Translations under genes and position numbers: made by a program
Shown: positions 10,878 through 21,010 of the stretch, piece by piece
Numbering within the stretch: position 1 is the first letter of the stretch
How the letters are laid out: each line of letters opens with the position of its first letter
Notes under the pieces: model-generated
The model's input: only the letters and a program-made list of their open reading frames with translations
Database searches by the model: none
Told to the model about the DNA's origin: nothing
Source: Annulohypoxylon bovei var. microspora
Taxonomy: Eukaryota; Ascomycota; Sordariomycetes; Xylariales; Hypoxylaceae
Assembly (NCBI GenBank): GCA_022836615.1
Contig: MU405422.1
Span: 1 to 40,210 of the forward strand
Reading direction: 5' to 3'
Length of the DNA stretch: 40,210 nucleotides

Positions 10878-11684
10878 AATAGGGAGTATTATACGGAGGT
10901 TCATTTAAAGGTTCGTTTCAAAAGTCTGTCACATACTGTCAACGGGATTCCCCACAAATTAAGCACCTTGCAACTATCTCCACTGTGACCTATCCACCCA
11001 TGTTCGATTTCGCATCCGATTCCAGGCGGTGATCTTCTCGATCTCTTGACTAGGTAGGTAATTATCCAAGAATAGCTTCGCGCGACTTAAAAGCGCTCCT
11101 TCATAACCATTAAGACGAGATACCGTTCTTATCGACCAAGCTCAATGATGGGTCCTGTAGGTACTTCTCGTGCTGTGTCTGGAAATTGGAAAAATTCTTC
11201 GCAGAATTATGTGCATTTCGAGCCTGCTGAACGTGACCTTCATACTGCCCTTGAGCTTGTAAAACGTCGACATATTTGATATTGAACGAATCGCGGCGCT
11301 CAGCGTGACTGGTGTACTCCAACGATGAAACTTAACTTGCTTGCTAATAGAAGCCTGCCAGCACTTTATAGAGTCATGACGGCCAACTGTGCCATACTGA
11401 CCACGCTGTGGTCAAGCATGAAGAATCCTCTCTTGAAGCCTTTGAAAGCGAGGACCAGCCAGTAAGACTAGGACCCTTGCTAGCGCGGGAATTGACAATA
11501 TCTTAAGACTCTGATTGGGCCACTTTATCTTTTTACACTTGGCGCGGACATTTGGGGGAATCCACCTGCGACCAACTTGCATAGGTACCAACCCGCCTGT
11601 CAATTAAACCATATATGTGATCACGTTGAAGCAGCACATCACACATAACTATAACTTCACGAAGATTATCTACGCCGAACAGAC
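10878..11684. other. Intergenic region with one protein-like antisense segment
   Basis: Non-coding between the P450 and the F-box-like gene, except that the minus-strand segment 11331-11110 translates into a charged, helix-like 73-residue tail (containing HAERRDSFNIKYVDVLQ and QHEKYLQDPSLSL) ending in TAA. The segment lacks an ATG and is closed upstream by a stop, with only a weak AAG acceptor nearby. It is either the last exon of an undetected gene or a remnant. I do not recognise it. Confidence 0.35.
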
Positions 11685-13154
11685 ATGTCTACTTTCTCAA
11701 CACTTCCTTGCGAGATCATGATCTCCGTGTTGCGTGAGCTGGGCAATGTGCGCTTCCTGCTGCCCTCGCTTCTCACCTGTCGCCATGTGTACTCGTGCTT
11801 CAAAGAAAATCCAGGCGTGGCAGCCGAAATCTTGCAGCGCCAGATCCCCCCAGCTATCATCCCTTACTCGATCGCGGTGCTGGAAGCCTCGCATCTGAGC
11901 CCACGAAATGAAACGTTAGTCCATGAGCTGCTCGAAACGTTATATATGCAACCATCCAAGTTTACCGAACGTCTCCGCACCATGCCTGTCCCGCTTCTGA
12001 CAAGAATGGGACATATACACGGAGTGATTCATAACTTAGCTACAGACTTTGCCAGCAGCGCATGGACACGCCTATCTAAGGATAAAGGATCGGAAGTGGC
12101 TGGGAGCCTCGTTTTGTCGCCGTCAGAATACCTCCGCTTTTGCCGAGCCTTCTATCGGGTGGAGTTATATTTTTGCCTCTTTCGCTGTAGAACCTCGTTG
12201 ACATCTGTACCCTTTCATGAACACCGCTTTTTCTCTAACCAGCCACCTTGGGAAAAGGAGCAGCTCGCCTCTGTCCAGGACTTTCTCGAGCTCAAGCTCT
12301 CAAAAGGTAAGTTGTTATTTACTCATGAAGGCTTATCTCCGATGAATGTGTGGCCATGAGCTCTCAGCGCAAGTTTCTGATCTCAATTCACAGCCTCCCA
12401 TGATGTGCTAGCTCATGATGTTGAGTTTGGCGAATTAGGGATCGACTATATCACGACTGGTGACAATAACCACTTCAGGCAACTCTGGGTAAGCCACAGT
12501 CCAACATCCTTACTCTATCCGCCGCATCTATTGCTTACAAATAATGGTCATACCTAGCTATCGCAGGGTGTCGACTTCATCCACAGATTGATGAGTGAGA
12601 GCTCATACGACGGCAAAAAGGCGCTATTAAAGTCTGCGTTCGTTGCTGGCAATGTCGACCTTTACGACGCGCTTATGTCACCGCCCGAAACGGACTCATA
12701 CGATGATGCCCCACTTTCTGGTTACGCTAATGAGGACCTGGCGGCTCTGTTTCCGCCTGCTGAAAGCCAGGACCAGGACACAGATAAGGGCCCATTTGAA
12801 GCATGGCGTGTGGCCTTCAACCCCTGGCCGCGCAGTGCGTGGGTCATGCTCACAAACAATTCTGGATTGAGGGAGCGGGCTTATGTCTTCTGGGACTTGG
12901 ATCGCATCAACACTTACGGCATGCTGAAATTGTTTGAAAATACCCCGGAATATTCTGAGCTTCAACGCGCCTACGATGATATGGACGAGATGCGCGAGTC
13001 GTTTGAAGAGCGCTCAAAGATTTGGCAAAAGGGCGGTTCGGGTTATTGGAGCAAAAATGACGAGAGCAGAATTGTATGGAACACAGCAAAATGGGAACTA
13101 GTTAACCTTAGAACTAACTGTGTGGGTCCCGGGGTCGTGAGCGTCCTGGGGTAA
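11685..13154 (+). CDS. F-box-like protein of unknown function
   Basis: Three exons, 11685-12306, 12394-12488 and 12567-13154, with introns of 87 and 78 nt and matching phases; 434 aa. The N-terminus LPCEIMISVLRELGNVRFLLPSLLTCRHVY has the spacing of an F-box-like helix set (LPxEI...L...L..L...R), which in known proteins docks to Skp1 in ubiquitin ligases. The remainder, including a highly charged C-terminal part with GSGYWSKNDESRIVW, belongs to no family that I can name. The final 19 or so codons run over the antisense NACHT remnant (from 13098), so the present C-terminus may have been created by a rearrangement that replaced the original end. Expression and full functionality are uncertain. 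Confidence 0.75.
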
Positions 13155-14759
13155 GGAGTCACGTAGGACAGCCCATTCTGTGGGTCGCATATAGCATAGG
13201 AGTGAAAGCTCTGAGATGGTTAGATTTCGGGAACTCGCTACCGTCCAGAGTAGAACAGCTTGGGATATGTGTTTCTCCAATCTATTTCCTTTCATCGCTC
13301 TGATGGTCCTCTCATAATAGGGTACCATTCCTTCCGGGATACTCTGAAGTACTTGAAGGATGCTCTCGTTCGAGTAGACCTGCTCTAGCTCATCAAATAC
13401 TAGTCGACCGCATCGATTACCTAGCACTGGGGTGTGCTTACTTGAGACCATTAGATGTTAATCTATGTATTCCTCAACCTTGCGTTTTAAAATGCCATAC
13501 CTGAAAAATCCCCTTTTTGAAGACTTTTGTCCATACCTATTGTGCGGGCATCGTCCAGATCAAATGTAGAACCATCTTCATGTAGGGAAGCTACCTAGGT
13601 ATATAAGGATTTACTACACTCGCCATCTATTAATAGATATTCTATCACACTAACTAGAAAGTGCATTCTTGAGGGTTATATAATTAGGATCATCCATGCT
13701 TTCAAATTTGCATATGTCTCGATGCTTAGCATTTAAATATTGAACCCGTTCGTTCGCGAAGCCCGGTCCTACATTCGTATAAGATATTGTCAGTGCCTTG
13801 GATTCTAAACAGGGGCGGTGCTAGAGTTTGGGAGCATTTACCGAGGATAGCGGAGTTCTTTTCTACAATCAAACTCAATGCAATCCCTAAATTCATTCGT
13901 AACGTCTCATAGAAAGAAAATATTCTCGTGTCCTTCGCGTACTTCCCAAAGTCATCGTTGATTAAACTTGTAGAAGTTGAGCCAACCTAGTTAGGTCATC
14001 AATATACTGACGGGGAGACATGATCCCAGACACGGTAACAATATTATTAAGAGTTGCCGCATAGTCGGAGCCCCTGTGTGGAGTCGCGAGGAAGAAAATG
14101 CACTTGATACGGCCTCTGAAATCTGGTATATCCCTTGCCAGAATCAACGCCTATTCGTCTAAGTTAGCCTTGTAGAAACCCGTACTACGACTTAGGATCT
14201 TACATTTTTGACCACCAGCCCACCCATGGAGTGTCCAAGCAATATGATAGGTCCCTGTACACTGTAAGCTCTAGAGCACCAATAGAAGAGCCGACCCTTA
14301 CTTCTGGATTCTCTCTCAGATAGGGCGAATTCCTCATTTCTTCTAGCAGCGATTCCCCAAAGTCGTGAACATTGAGGATGCTGGATATCGTACAGGTCCA
14401 ATCCGAGTCATACTTCCCAAAACTATGAATATTGACATTTCGTAGCCCTGATTCTATCGGCAACCATAATTGTGGCCAGAACATACGAGGGTCATTACCC
14501 TTCCGCCAAGTCTTTGTTGAGCCTCCTCGTAACTAATCCGTGTACGAATATAAGATCTACTAGCGGTTCAGGAGAAGAATAGAGGACCCTGAGCCCTATG
14601 GGGCCTCTGCCGCCATCTTCGTCATCTTTGCTAGATCGTTTTTTTCACCCACGAACTAGTGAATCGCTTTTTCAAAGAAGGTCTCGAGATAGCGGATTCT
14701 ACAGCGGTATATCCGGAGGAAGATGCGTCATCAGTCAAGCTATGTGCGATTGCTGACAT
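13098..14759 (-). pseudogene. Decayed NLR/STAND gene: hydrolase-like N-domain plus NACHT remnant
   Basis: On the minus strand a recognisable order of NLR pieces appears across shifted frames. A possible start at 14759 is followed by PLVDLIFVHGL, FWPQLWLP, the FGKYDSDW block, DFGESLLEEM, the nucleophile-elbow motif GHSMGGLVVKN, FFLATPHRGSDYA, INDDFGKYA, FSFYETLR, and HRDICKFES...DDPNY. These mark the lipase/PGAP1-like effector domain found at the N-terminus of many fungal NLRs. Frameshifts occur at the T-run 14639-14645, near 14521-14540, and near 13981-13995. A stop follows the ITLKNALSS segment. The P-loop and core of NACHT are missing. The strand then resumes at 13451-13140 with a late NACHT piece (IPEGMVPYYERTIRAM, QAVLLWTVASSRNLTISEL). 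Repeat sensor domains are absent. Intact relatives act in non-self recognition and programmed cell death; this copy cannot encode one. Confidence 0.85.
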
Positions 14760-14771
14760 AATTATTGAATT

Positions 14772-15710
14772 GAGTGGTCGACAGGACTTAGAATCGACGT
14801 TGAGGTAGATAAGGAGGAGCAAGAATACTTCGTCAAGGTAAGCGCGAACACTGAAGCGTATTCAATGGCTAATGAAAATATATCAAGATTGTTGAGCGGG
14901 CAGAGTTCGTCGGCATGTTCGAGGCGGAATACGAAGGATAAAAAGCCCTCGCAACTTATATTCCTGATAATGTTATGACCCCAGTTGCCTAGGGCTTCCT
15001 AGAAAATGATACCTCTAAGTCCTTTTTTCTCACCCGCTCCCCCCATAGTACTTTGCAGTTCTTAGGGATCGTAAAGAAGCTACATCATCCATATCACCCT
15101 CGGGGAAGTTCGGCTTTCATGTCACAACCTTCTACGGCCCCCCTATGATCAACAGCTGGACGGAAAATTGGGAGGAGTATTTCACACGGCAGTTTCGGGC
15201 GAACTTGGTATACGCACAACAAGAACGTGGCGATGACCCTGATCTGTAGGGTCTAGCTGAAGAGTTCATTGAGAAGGTAATTCCTAGGCTCTTAAGACTT
15301 CTACAAATAGGAGGCAGAAGTATCAAGCCTACACTCTGCCACGGTGATCTCTGGGACGGTAATATCCAAATCGACGTAGAGACTGAGCAACCGATCATGT
15401 TCGACTCATGCTGCTTCTATGGACATAATGAAAGTTAGTACGAACAATAATGAAACGGGGTGCTCCACTGACAATCCCCAATGGTAGTGGACCTTCAGTG
15501 TATGGGAGATCCTCGATACGCCCTCAGAATGGAGTTCATAGACCTATATAAAAGAGAAATCGGGGCATCTCGACCAGAAAAGGACTTTTATGACCGGCAT
15601 GCCTTATACGCGGAGTGAGTCACGTTCCAATTACCCACATGTAAGGTCTAGTACTGATGATCCTCAAAGACGCAACAACATATGCACAGCAGGAATATGG
15701 CCACAGTGAG
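14772..15710 (+). pseudogene. Fructosamine-3-kinase-like pseudogene
   Basis: The plus-strand translation shows the ordered motifs of the fructosamine/ribulosamine kinase family: RIDVEVDKEEQEYFVK before an intron (14838-14887), then VGMFEAEYEG, KSFFLTR, KFGFHVTTFYG, the catalytic-loop HGDLWDGNI, the metal-site FDSCCFYGHNE, GDPRYALRMEFIDLYKREIG and YDRHALYA. Members phosphorylate sugar adducts on proteins so that they fall off. The reading frame is broken by in-frame stops at 14939-14941, 14990-14992 (a TAG where the family has Trp, consistent with G-to-A change) and 15247-15249, by a frameshift near 15085-15095, and by a TGA near the end. The N-terminal part is also missing. It stands back to back with the NLR pseudogene, starting about 13 bp away. 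Confidence 0.85.
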
Positions 15711-17025
15711 CATCGTTGTTGACGGCGTATATAGCTATCCTATAGCCCATGGGCTAGTTAGGCTAATATGGGTTAGTTAGGCTAATATGTTATATTGCTA
15801 AAGATGAGATGCGTTGACTTTTATCCAAGCACCCTAACGGTCTCGGGGGTTTCGGGGGGGGACCAAAACAGTGAATACCTAGGCACTTTAAAACGTTACA
15901 AAGCTGTATTATGAACTGGTAGCAGTGTAGGATCTATGTAGTGTTGACATATACAGATATTTTCATTTCTAGGTATTTATTTGAGAGCTACAGGGTGGTA
16001 GTTAGCATTTGGAATCTGGATGGTTAGTTTGAGAATTCGGGGCATCGTAATGTTTCGTATAAATATCTGCTAAATTTTAGTCCCAAATTTCGGTAGAGGT
16101 GGATTTTAGCGTATTAATTAGCTGTGGCTGTGCACGTCAACTCCCCGGCAACTGCCCACGCGCGTACCCTACATATAAAACTGGGGCGGTCCGTAGTTCG
16201 GAAATGTACAATACGAGGAGCCCTGGAGGCATGTACCTTATTAAAGACTTGGCGCCGTTATAACGCGTTAGGCTAGGTGTTTATCCACTACGGGATTACG
16301 TATCGTACGTGCGCTGATAGGGTTAGATACCTACATCTATACAAACATTACAGCAGATCGTCATGTATTAATTTTGTACGCATGTACAGCACGAGTCAAC
16401 TTTGGGTTATTGGTACCTACTTGATAACGTGCGTACCTACAGGATAGAAAGGTAGAAGGAATCGTCGGTAAATTATCCAGGTATCCAGACTTGCTAGATC
16501 CTAAATCGTCATCCGACCGACGATTTTCAACTTTTTCAACTTCATACATACTAATTTCTTTTTTTCGAGAATACAACAGCAAACATTGTCATGACGATTG
16601 TGAAGCCGCAATAATTCTCCGAGTCCCTTTTTCGTACATAATTCAAAGGCTTTATAACATCGAATATCAAGCATCGATCATCACACACACACACACCCTA
16701 GTAACAACACCTATACAGGTCCCCTCTTATACCTTTTTTTCCCGCTCTGCTTCTATTCTATTCAATCTATGACCGCGATTCGCCTCGCCCGCATCGAACC
16801 TCTAAGCGCCTATTAAGTTTAAGTTTCCGAGATAACCTTCTAGCAACTAGCTACTTCTACTGCCCTCGAAGTCGATAGATTCCGATATCAGACGAATTCG
16901 ATACTGAGTTTGTTTATATTGTTTTTAAATAGACCAATTCTCGCATTTCCCCCTCAATCCGAGATTCCGGCGTGATTCAACCTAGATGTCGCAATAGACA
17001 ACCCGATATCTCTTGATTCGCCACC
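15711..17025. other. Intergenic DNA and 5' region of the next gene
   Basis: Stop-rich sequence with a near-perfect 19-bp tandem duplication at 15752-15770/15771-15789, a homopolymer-rich patch near 15842-15865, and a short CA run near 16682-16696. The last few hundred bases before the ATG at 17026 should hold the promoter and 5' UTR of the 1074-aa gene. No gene was recognised. Confidence 0.5.
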
Positions 17026-20000
17026 ATGAATGAAGGGACGTATAATAATGTTGTCCGGAGCAACAGCCCATTCTCTCCTGTGTGAGCTATTCTCCCTTCC
17101 TACATATTTAGCCTCTACACTATATCACCTAATGCGTAACCATTAAGATTATTTACCACTAACGTCTATACTATGCGTGAAGGACACCATCTACCGCGAG
17201 TAGCTACAAAACGAATGTAAATCGAACGAAGACGAGGAAATGGGTTGAGGCCAAGACCCAGAAATACGATGGGGACGATTGGGGCAACGAATACGACGAC
17301 GACGACGACGATGAGCCCGAACAAGAGCCAGCACCATCTGCGCCACCTACACATCCAACATCAAGGATTGCTGCTCTACGACAACAAGCGGCGAATACTC
17401 CCCATCAACAAAGGGCCTTTTCTCAACCTACAGCCACTACCGACTCCAACAAGCCCAGCCCTTCAGAAGTGAGAAGTCCCAGTGGCCCACCATCCCTGCA
17501 CATACAGACCGGAGCCGATCCGAGGTCTCGCCTAGCCGGGACTACTTCGTCTGCGCAGAGTCAGTCTCGCTTTCCTCCTCGCGAGAGCAGCATAATTCGA
17601 AAGGAAGCTCCCGACTCGAGGGATATCGGCTCGTCTAAGACAGGTTCTCAACCGGGAATAGGTTCTGGCACTCAGCCGTGGGCGGTCCAAAGAACGGCAT
17701 CGCCAGCTGATTCGGCGGGAAGTTCCGCGAGGCCCTCACAGTTTGCCCAGTCGGCAGATTTGTATGGTCGGACAAGTGAAGAGAGGGAGAAAGAACGAAT
17801 ATCTACGGAGTCGGGTAGACCTAGTGTCGAGAGTGGTTATGGCCGAACCGACGGGATCTCCTCATCAGTAAATGCTATCCGTTCCTCGATAGAGCAACGG
17901 CAAAGGACTAGCATTGAAAGCCACAATAGTTCCGATAATTCTCGTGGCCTGAAACAAACACTAGCTCCTGTTGAGGAACGGAAGAATGGTCCTAGAACAC
18001 TTGCCGACGAGACTGAGTTAGTCCAAGGTCTCGCAGATCAACGACGTCTGTCTACTAGTCCGAAGTTACCTGATGTAACACGTATGTCAGGATTTGGTGA
18101 TGATTTCTTCTCGTCCTCCGGAGGTTCTAGCCCGTCGGCGCGTCCTTCTCTTCTCCCAGTCTCGGATAGCCAGCGGACTAGTGTCGCGGGTGCCAAGCCT
18201 GGCCCATCACCTAGGCCGGATAATAATCAACGTGACACTACAGGACTATACGAAGAGAAACATGCCCCTAGTGCATTGGAGGGACCAAAACTCGAACCTA
18301 ATCCTAAAATCAACATGCCATCGTCAGATAGCGATCTAGAACCGAAGAAGGAAGACCCCGTAGGAATATTCCAGCAATCCGTTCCGTCTAGACCTCAGCT
18401 TCCTGGGACTTGGGTATCAGAGACTGCGAGTGCCGGTTCCGAATATCCAACGCCCGCAGAAAAGGCCGAGGGACCCGGGTCTGCGTCTTTGGGCAGCATT
18501 GTAAATCCTGATGTGTCTCCAATGAGCAGGAGACACGCGGAGCCTGCTGATCTTGAGCCAACCACCACCGTCAAGCACTTGCCATCAACACAGGCCGATT
18601 CAGAAGCAGTAGCGAACAATAAAACCGCGCAAGATTCCGGGGAAAACGGCTTTAATAGACCCACCGGAAACCACGACGGTGCTGTAGCATCTAAAGTGAT
18701 TTCTTCTGGTCCCGGTTTTCATCCGACCCCTCAATTCTTACCACCTCTGAAGACAGAAAGTCCTCTTGCTCCATCTAGCGCCACGCAGAGGGATAAACAG
18801 GACGCTTCCGCGAACGATATGGCGCCGAGATCTTCGGGTTACAATGATTCACCGTCGCGATCGTCTTTTGCTCAGCAGAGTGCGGGCGGCACAGGATCAG
18901 GCTTCACTCCTACTGCACCGTTAAACCCACGACGGTCGCTCGCTGCTCCGGCGGAGCTCATAACACCAGGAATACAGGAGCGAAAGTCTACAATGAGCAC
19001 CGTTGACACAGCATCTCCAGAAAAGGAGAGTGACAAGTTAAGAGAAGAGATATTCAAATCTTTAAGCGCAAGCCCAGCCACTACAGCGCCTGATGCGAGT
19101 GTCGTTCTAGGTTCGGCGAATGACGGTTATGATCCAGCACCGGGTGGATTGACTCGGGAGAGTACATACCTATCTGGTGTATACGACGAATACTTGTCAC
19201 AGCCAGAAGAAAAGTCTCTCCAAGAAACGGGTCGACTCCTCAAACAAGGATCTAAACTAGCCAACGAAACAACGTCTAGTCCAAGCATTCAAAGGGAATC
19301 ATCGTTCCCGGATATTGCTCCCTTGAGCCCACGCAGAAGCCCAGTTCAGGAGACCACCCGCCGGCCAAGACGGTTCTCATGGGAGAATAGCGCAGAGAAA
19401 ACCACACAGGACCCTGCCGAGGCAGACCCAAGTGCACCAGTACCCTCTCATGGCTTAAATCCGACTACACAAAACGAAAATGAGCCGACTCCAGGGTTGG
19501 AGTTAGGTGCGGCTGCTAATTCCAGCGCCTTGCAAGTACAAGCCGAGGGTCCTAGCCCTATATCACATCAAGTTTCTCAAGTGAGTAGCCAAAGTCCTGG
19601 AGATTTATCATCAATTCTACCCGAACCGTTATCCCCCGTCTCGTTGCCTACGGACACGAACCCTGAGTTCCAGACTGCAATTCCCGATATTTCCCGTCTG
19701 TCATTCGCAGACGAGAAGGAGAAAGTGCTTATTGAAGCACCACGTAACGTACCGTCGACCGAACAACATCCCGCTCTGTCCAATCCGATAGAGTTGGTAC
19801 ATACTCCATCCCCCCCTGCCCAATCAGTTACAACGGCCCAGTCTGCATCAAATGCAAAGATAATGGCCTTTAGAGATATTCTCAACCAAGTGTCGATCGA
19901 GCAGAGGGTGCAGAAGTTCGAAGAGACGCAACATCAATTTTACTCGATGGAATCCGGTCTGTCGAATTGGCTTTCGTATATGCAGAGTCAGCCGGAGCAT

Positions 20001-20351
20001 GGGGCGGGAATAACGCTACTGGGAAAGCTACCTGTGGCTCAGGGTCAAACGTCTCCGTCTGCCGTTCAGCCACCAACTCAACAACCTTACTACCAGCAAT
20101 ATCTGAATGCTAGCAATCCCGGTGCACCGCCGGCACAAATTGGAAGGGTGCCAAGTGGCAGTCTACAACATATGTTTACAGGACAACCTATAAGTAGTTT
20201 TGGTCCTTCTGGCAAGGAGGTCGGAGCAAAGAGTAAAGAGCTTCTACAAGCAGCGGGTGCATTTGGCAACAAGGGTGTGAAGTCCGGTATGAAGCTATTC
20301 AACAGGGGAAAGAATAAGCTTCGCGGGACCGGCGACAAGGCATTTTTCTAA
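17026..20351 (+). CDS. Conserved-looking disordered protein, 1074 aa, function unknown
   Basis: Two exons, 17026-17081 and 17183-20351; the 101-nt intron has a good CTAAC branch site before an AAG acceptor. The short first exon joins MNEGTYNN...SPFSPV to TPSTASSYKTNVNRTKTRKW. An acidic block follows (KYDGDDWGNEYDDDDDDE, about residues 55-72). The middle ~700 residues are Ser/Pro/Thr-rich, low in hydrophobics and probably unfolded. The C-terminal ~170 residues are different: KIMAFRDILNQVSIEQRVQKF and METS-like helices (YSMESGLSNWLSYMQ) form a likely folded helical module, and a basic Gly/Lys tail ends the chain. The overall plan of conserved ends and a variable middle reminds me of fungal actin-patch or cortical adaptor proteins such as Aim21, but I cannot confirm this. 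The frame is intact over 3.2 kb, so the gene is real. Confidence 0.88.
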
Positions 20352-20736
20352 CAGTATAATTCTCTTCTCTTCTTATTTTACTCGATTAGGGAGGTGGCAT
20401 AGGACGGCGGCAGTTCATTGCTTTTAGGACAACACATTTCTCGAGGACATTTCTTTTCATAGGGAGCGGGCGAGGTCGGCGGACAGAGAAAATAACATTG
20501 TTTTGTCCTCTCGTAGGCGGATTCGTATTTTTTTCCGTCTCGCAAGTCTCACAAGCTCCCTATTTGAGCTTCTCATATGTATTGTACTGGTTCATCTCGT
20601 GGGCATACATGTTTGTAAATCGGCTTGAACAAAAGGGAGTAGGTTGTGGGCTAGCATGTACGATGTATTGAGAAGGTGGATTTGATTGACCATGGATGGA
20701 AATAATTCGATCTATCAAAACAAAGTAGCTGTGCAA
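20352..20736. other. 3' flank of the 1074-aa gene
   Basis: T-rich 3' UTR-like sequence directly after the stop, then non-coding DNA up to the MITE. Nothing else was seen. Confidence 0.55.
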
Positions 20737-20738
20737 TA

Positions 20739-21008
20739 CGAAGGTCAAGGCCAAAAGTTTCGCACATCAGCCAAGGGCCAACCCGTGTAAATTGAAACAC
20801 GTACGCACCGTGTGGCTTGCCTTTCTTTAGTGGCTAAGCTGCTTAAGCCGTAACGGCAATCCACTAGAATATAGTGGACAGATAGTGGACAGATCACTAT
20901 TAGGTCTAAGTCTTAGCCTAAAGTTAATACAGTGTTTATTTATTCCTTTTGATTACGCACTGGGTAAGGAACGTGGCTGATGTGCGAAACTTTTGGCCTT
21001 GACCTTCG
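20739..21008. mobile_element. 270-bp MITE, Tc1/mariner-like (35-bp TIRs, TA target site)
   Basis: Positions 20739-20773 and 20974-21008 are perfect reverse complements over 35 bp (beginning CGAAGGTCAAGGCC). The element is flanked on both sides by TA (20737-20738 and 21009-21010), the target duplication of Tc1/mariner transposases. The 200-bp interior has no coding capacity and holds a short direct repeat of ATAGTGGACAG-type sequence. It is therefore a miniature non-autonomous element. The perfect TIRs suggest recent insertion. Confidence 0.9.
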
Positions 21009-21010
21009 TA

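Noticed and set aside
11396..11415. Perfect 7-bp palindrome TGACCAC...GTGGTCA
   Set aside because: Too short and isolated in an intergenic region to call an operator or terminator.
16682..16696. Short CA dinucleotide run
   Set aside because: An ordinary microsatellite without further structure.
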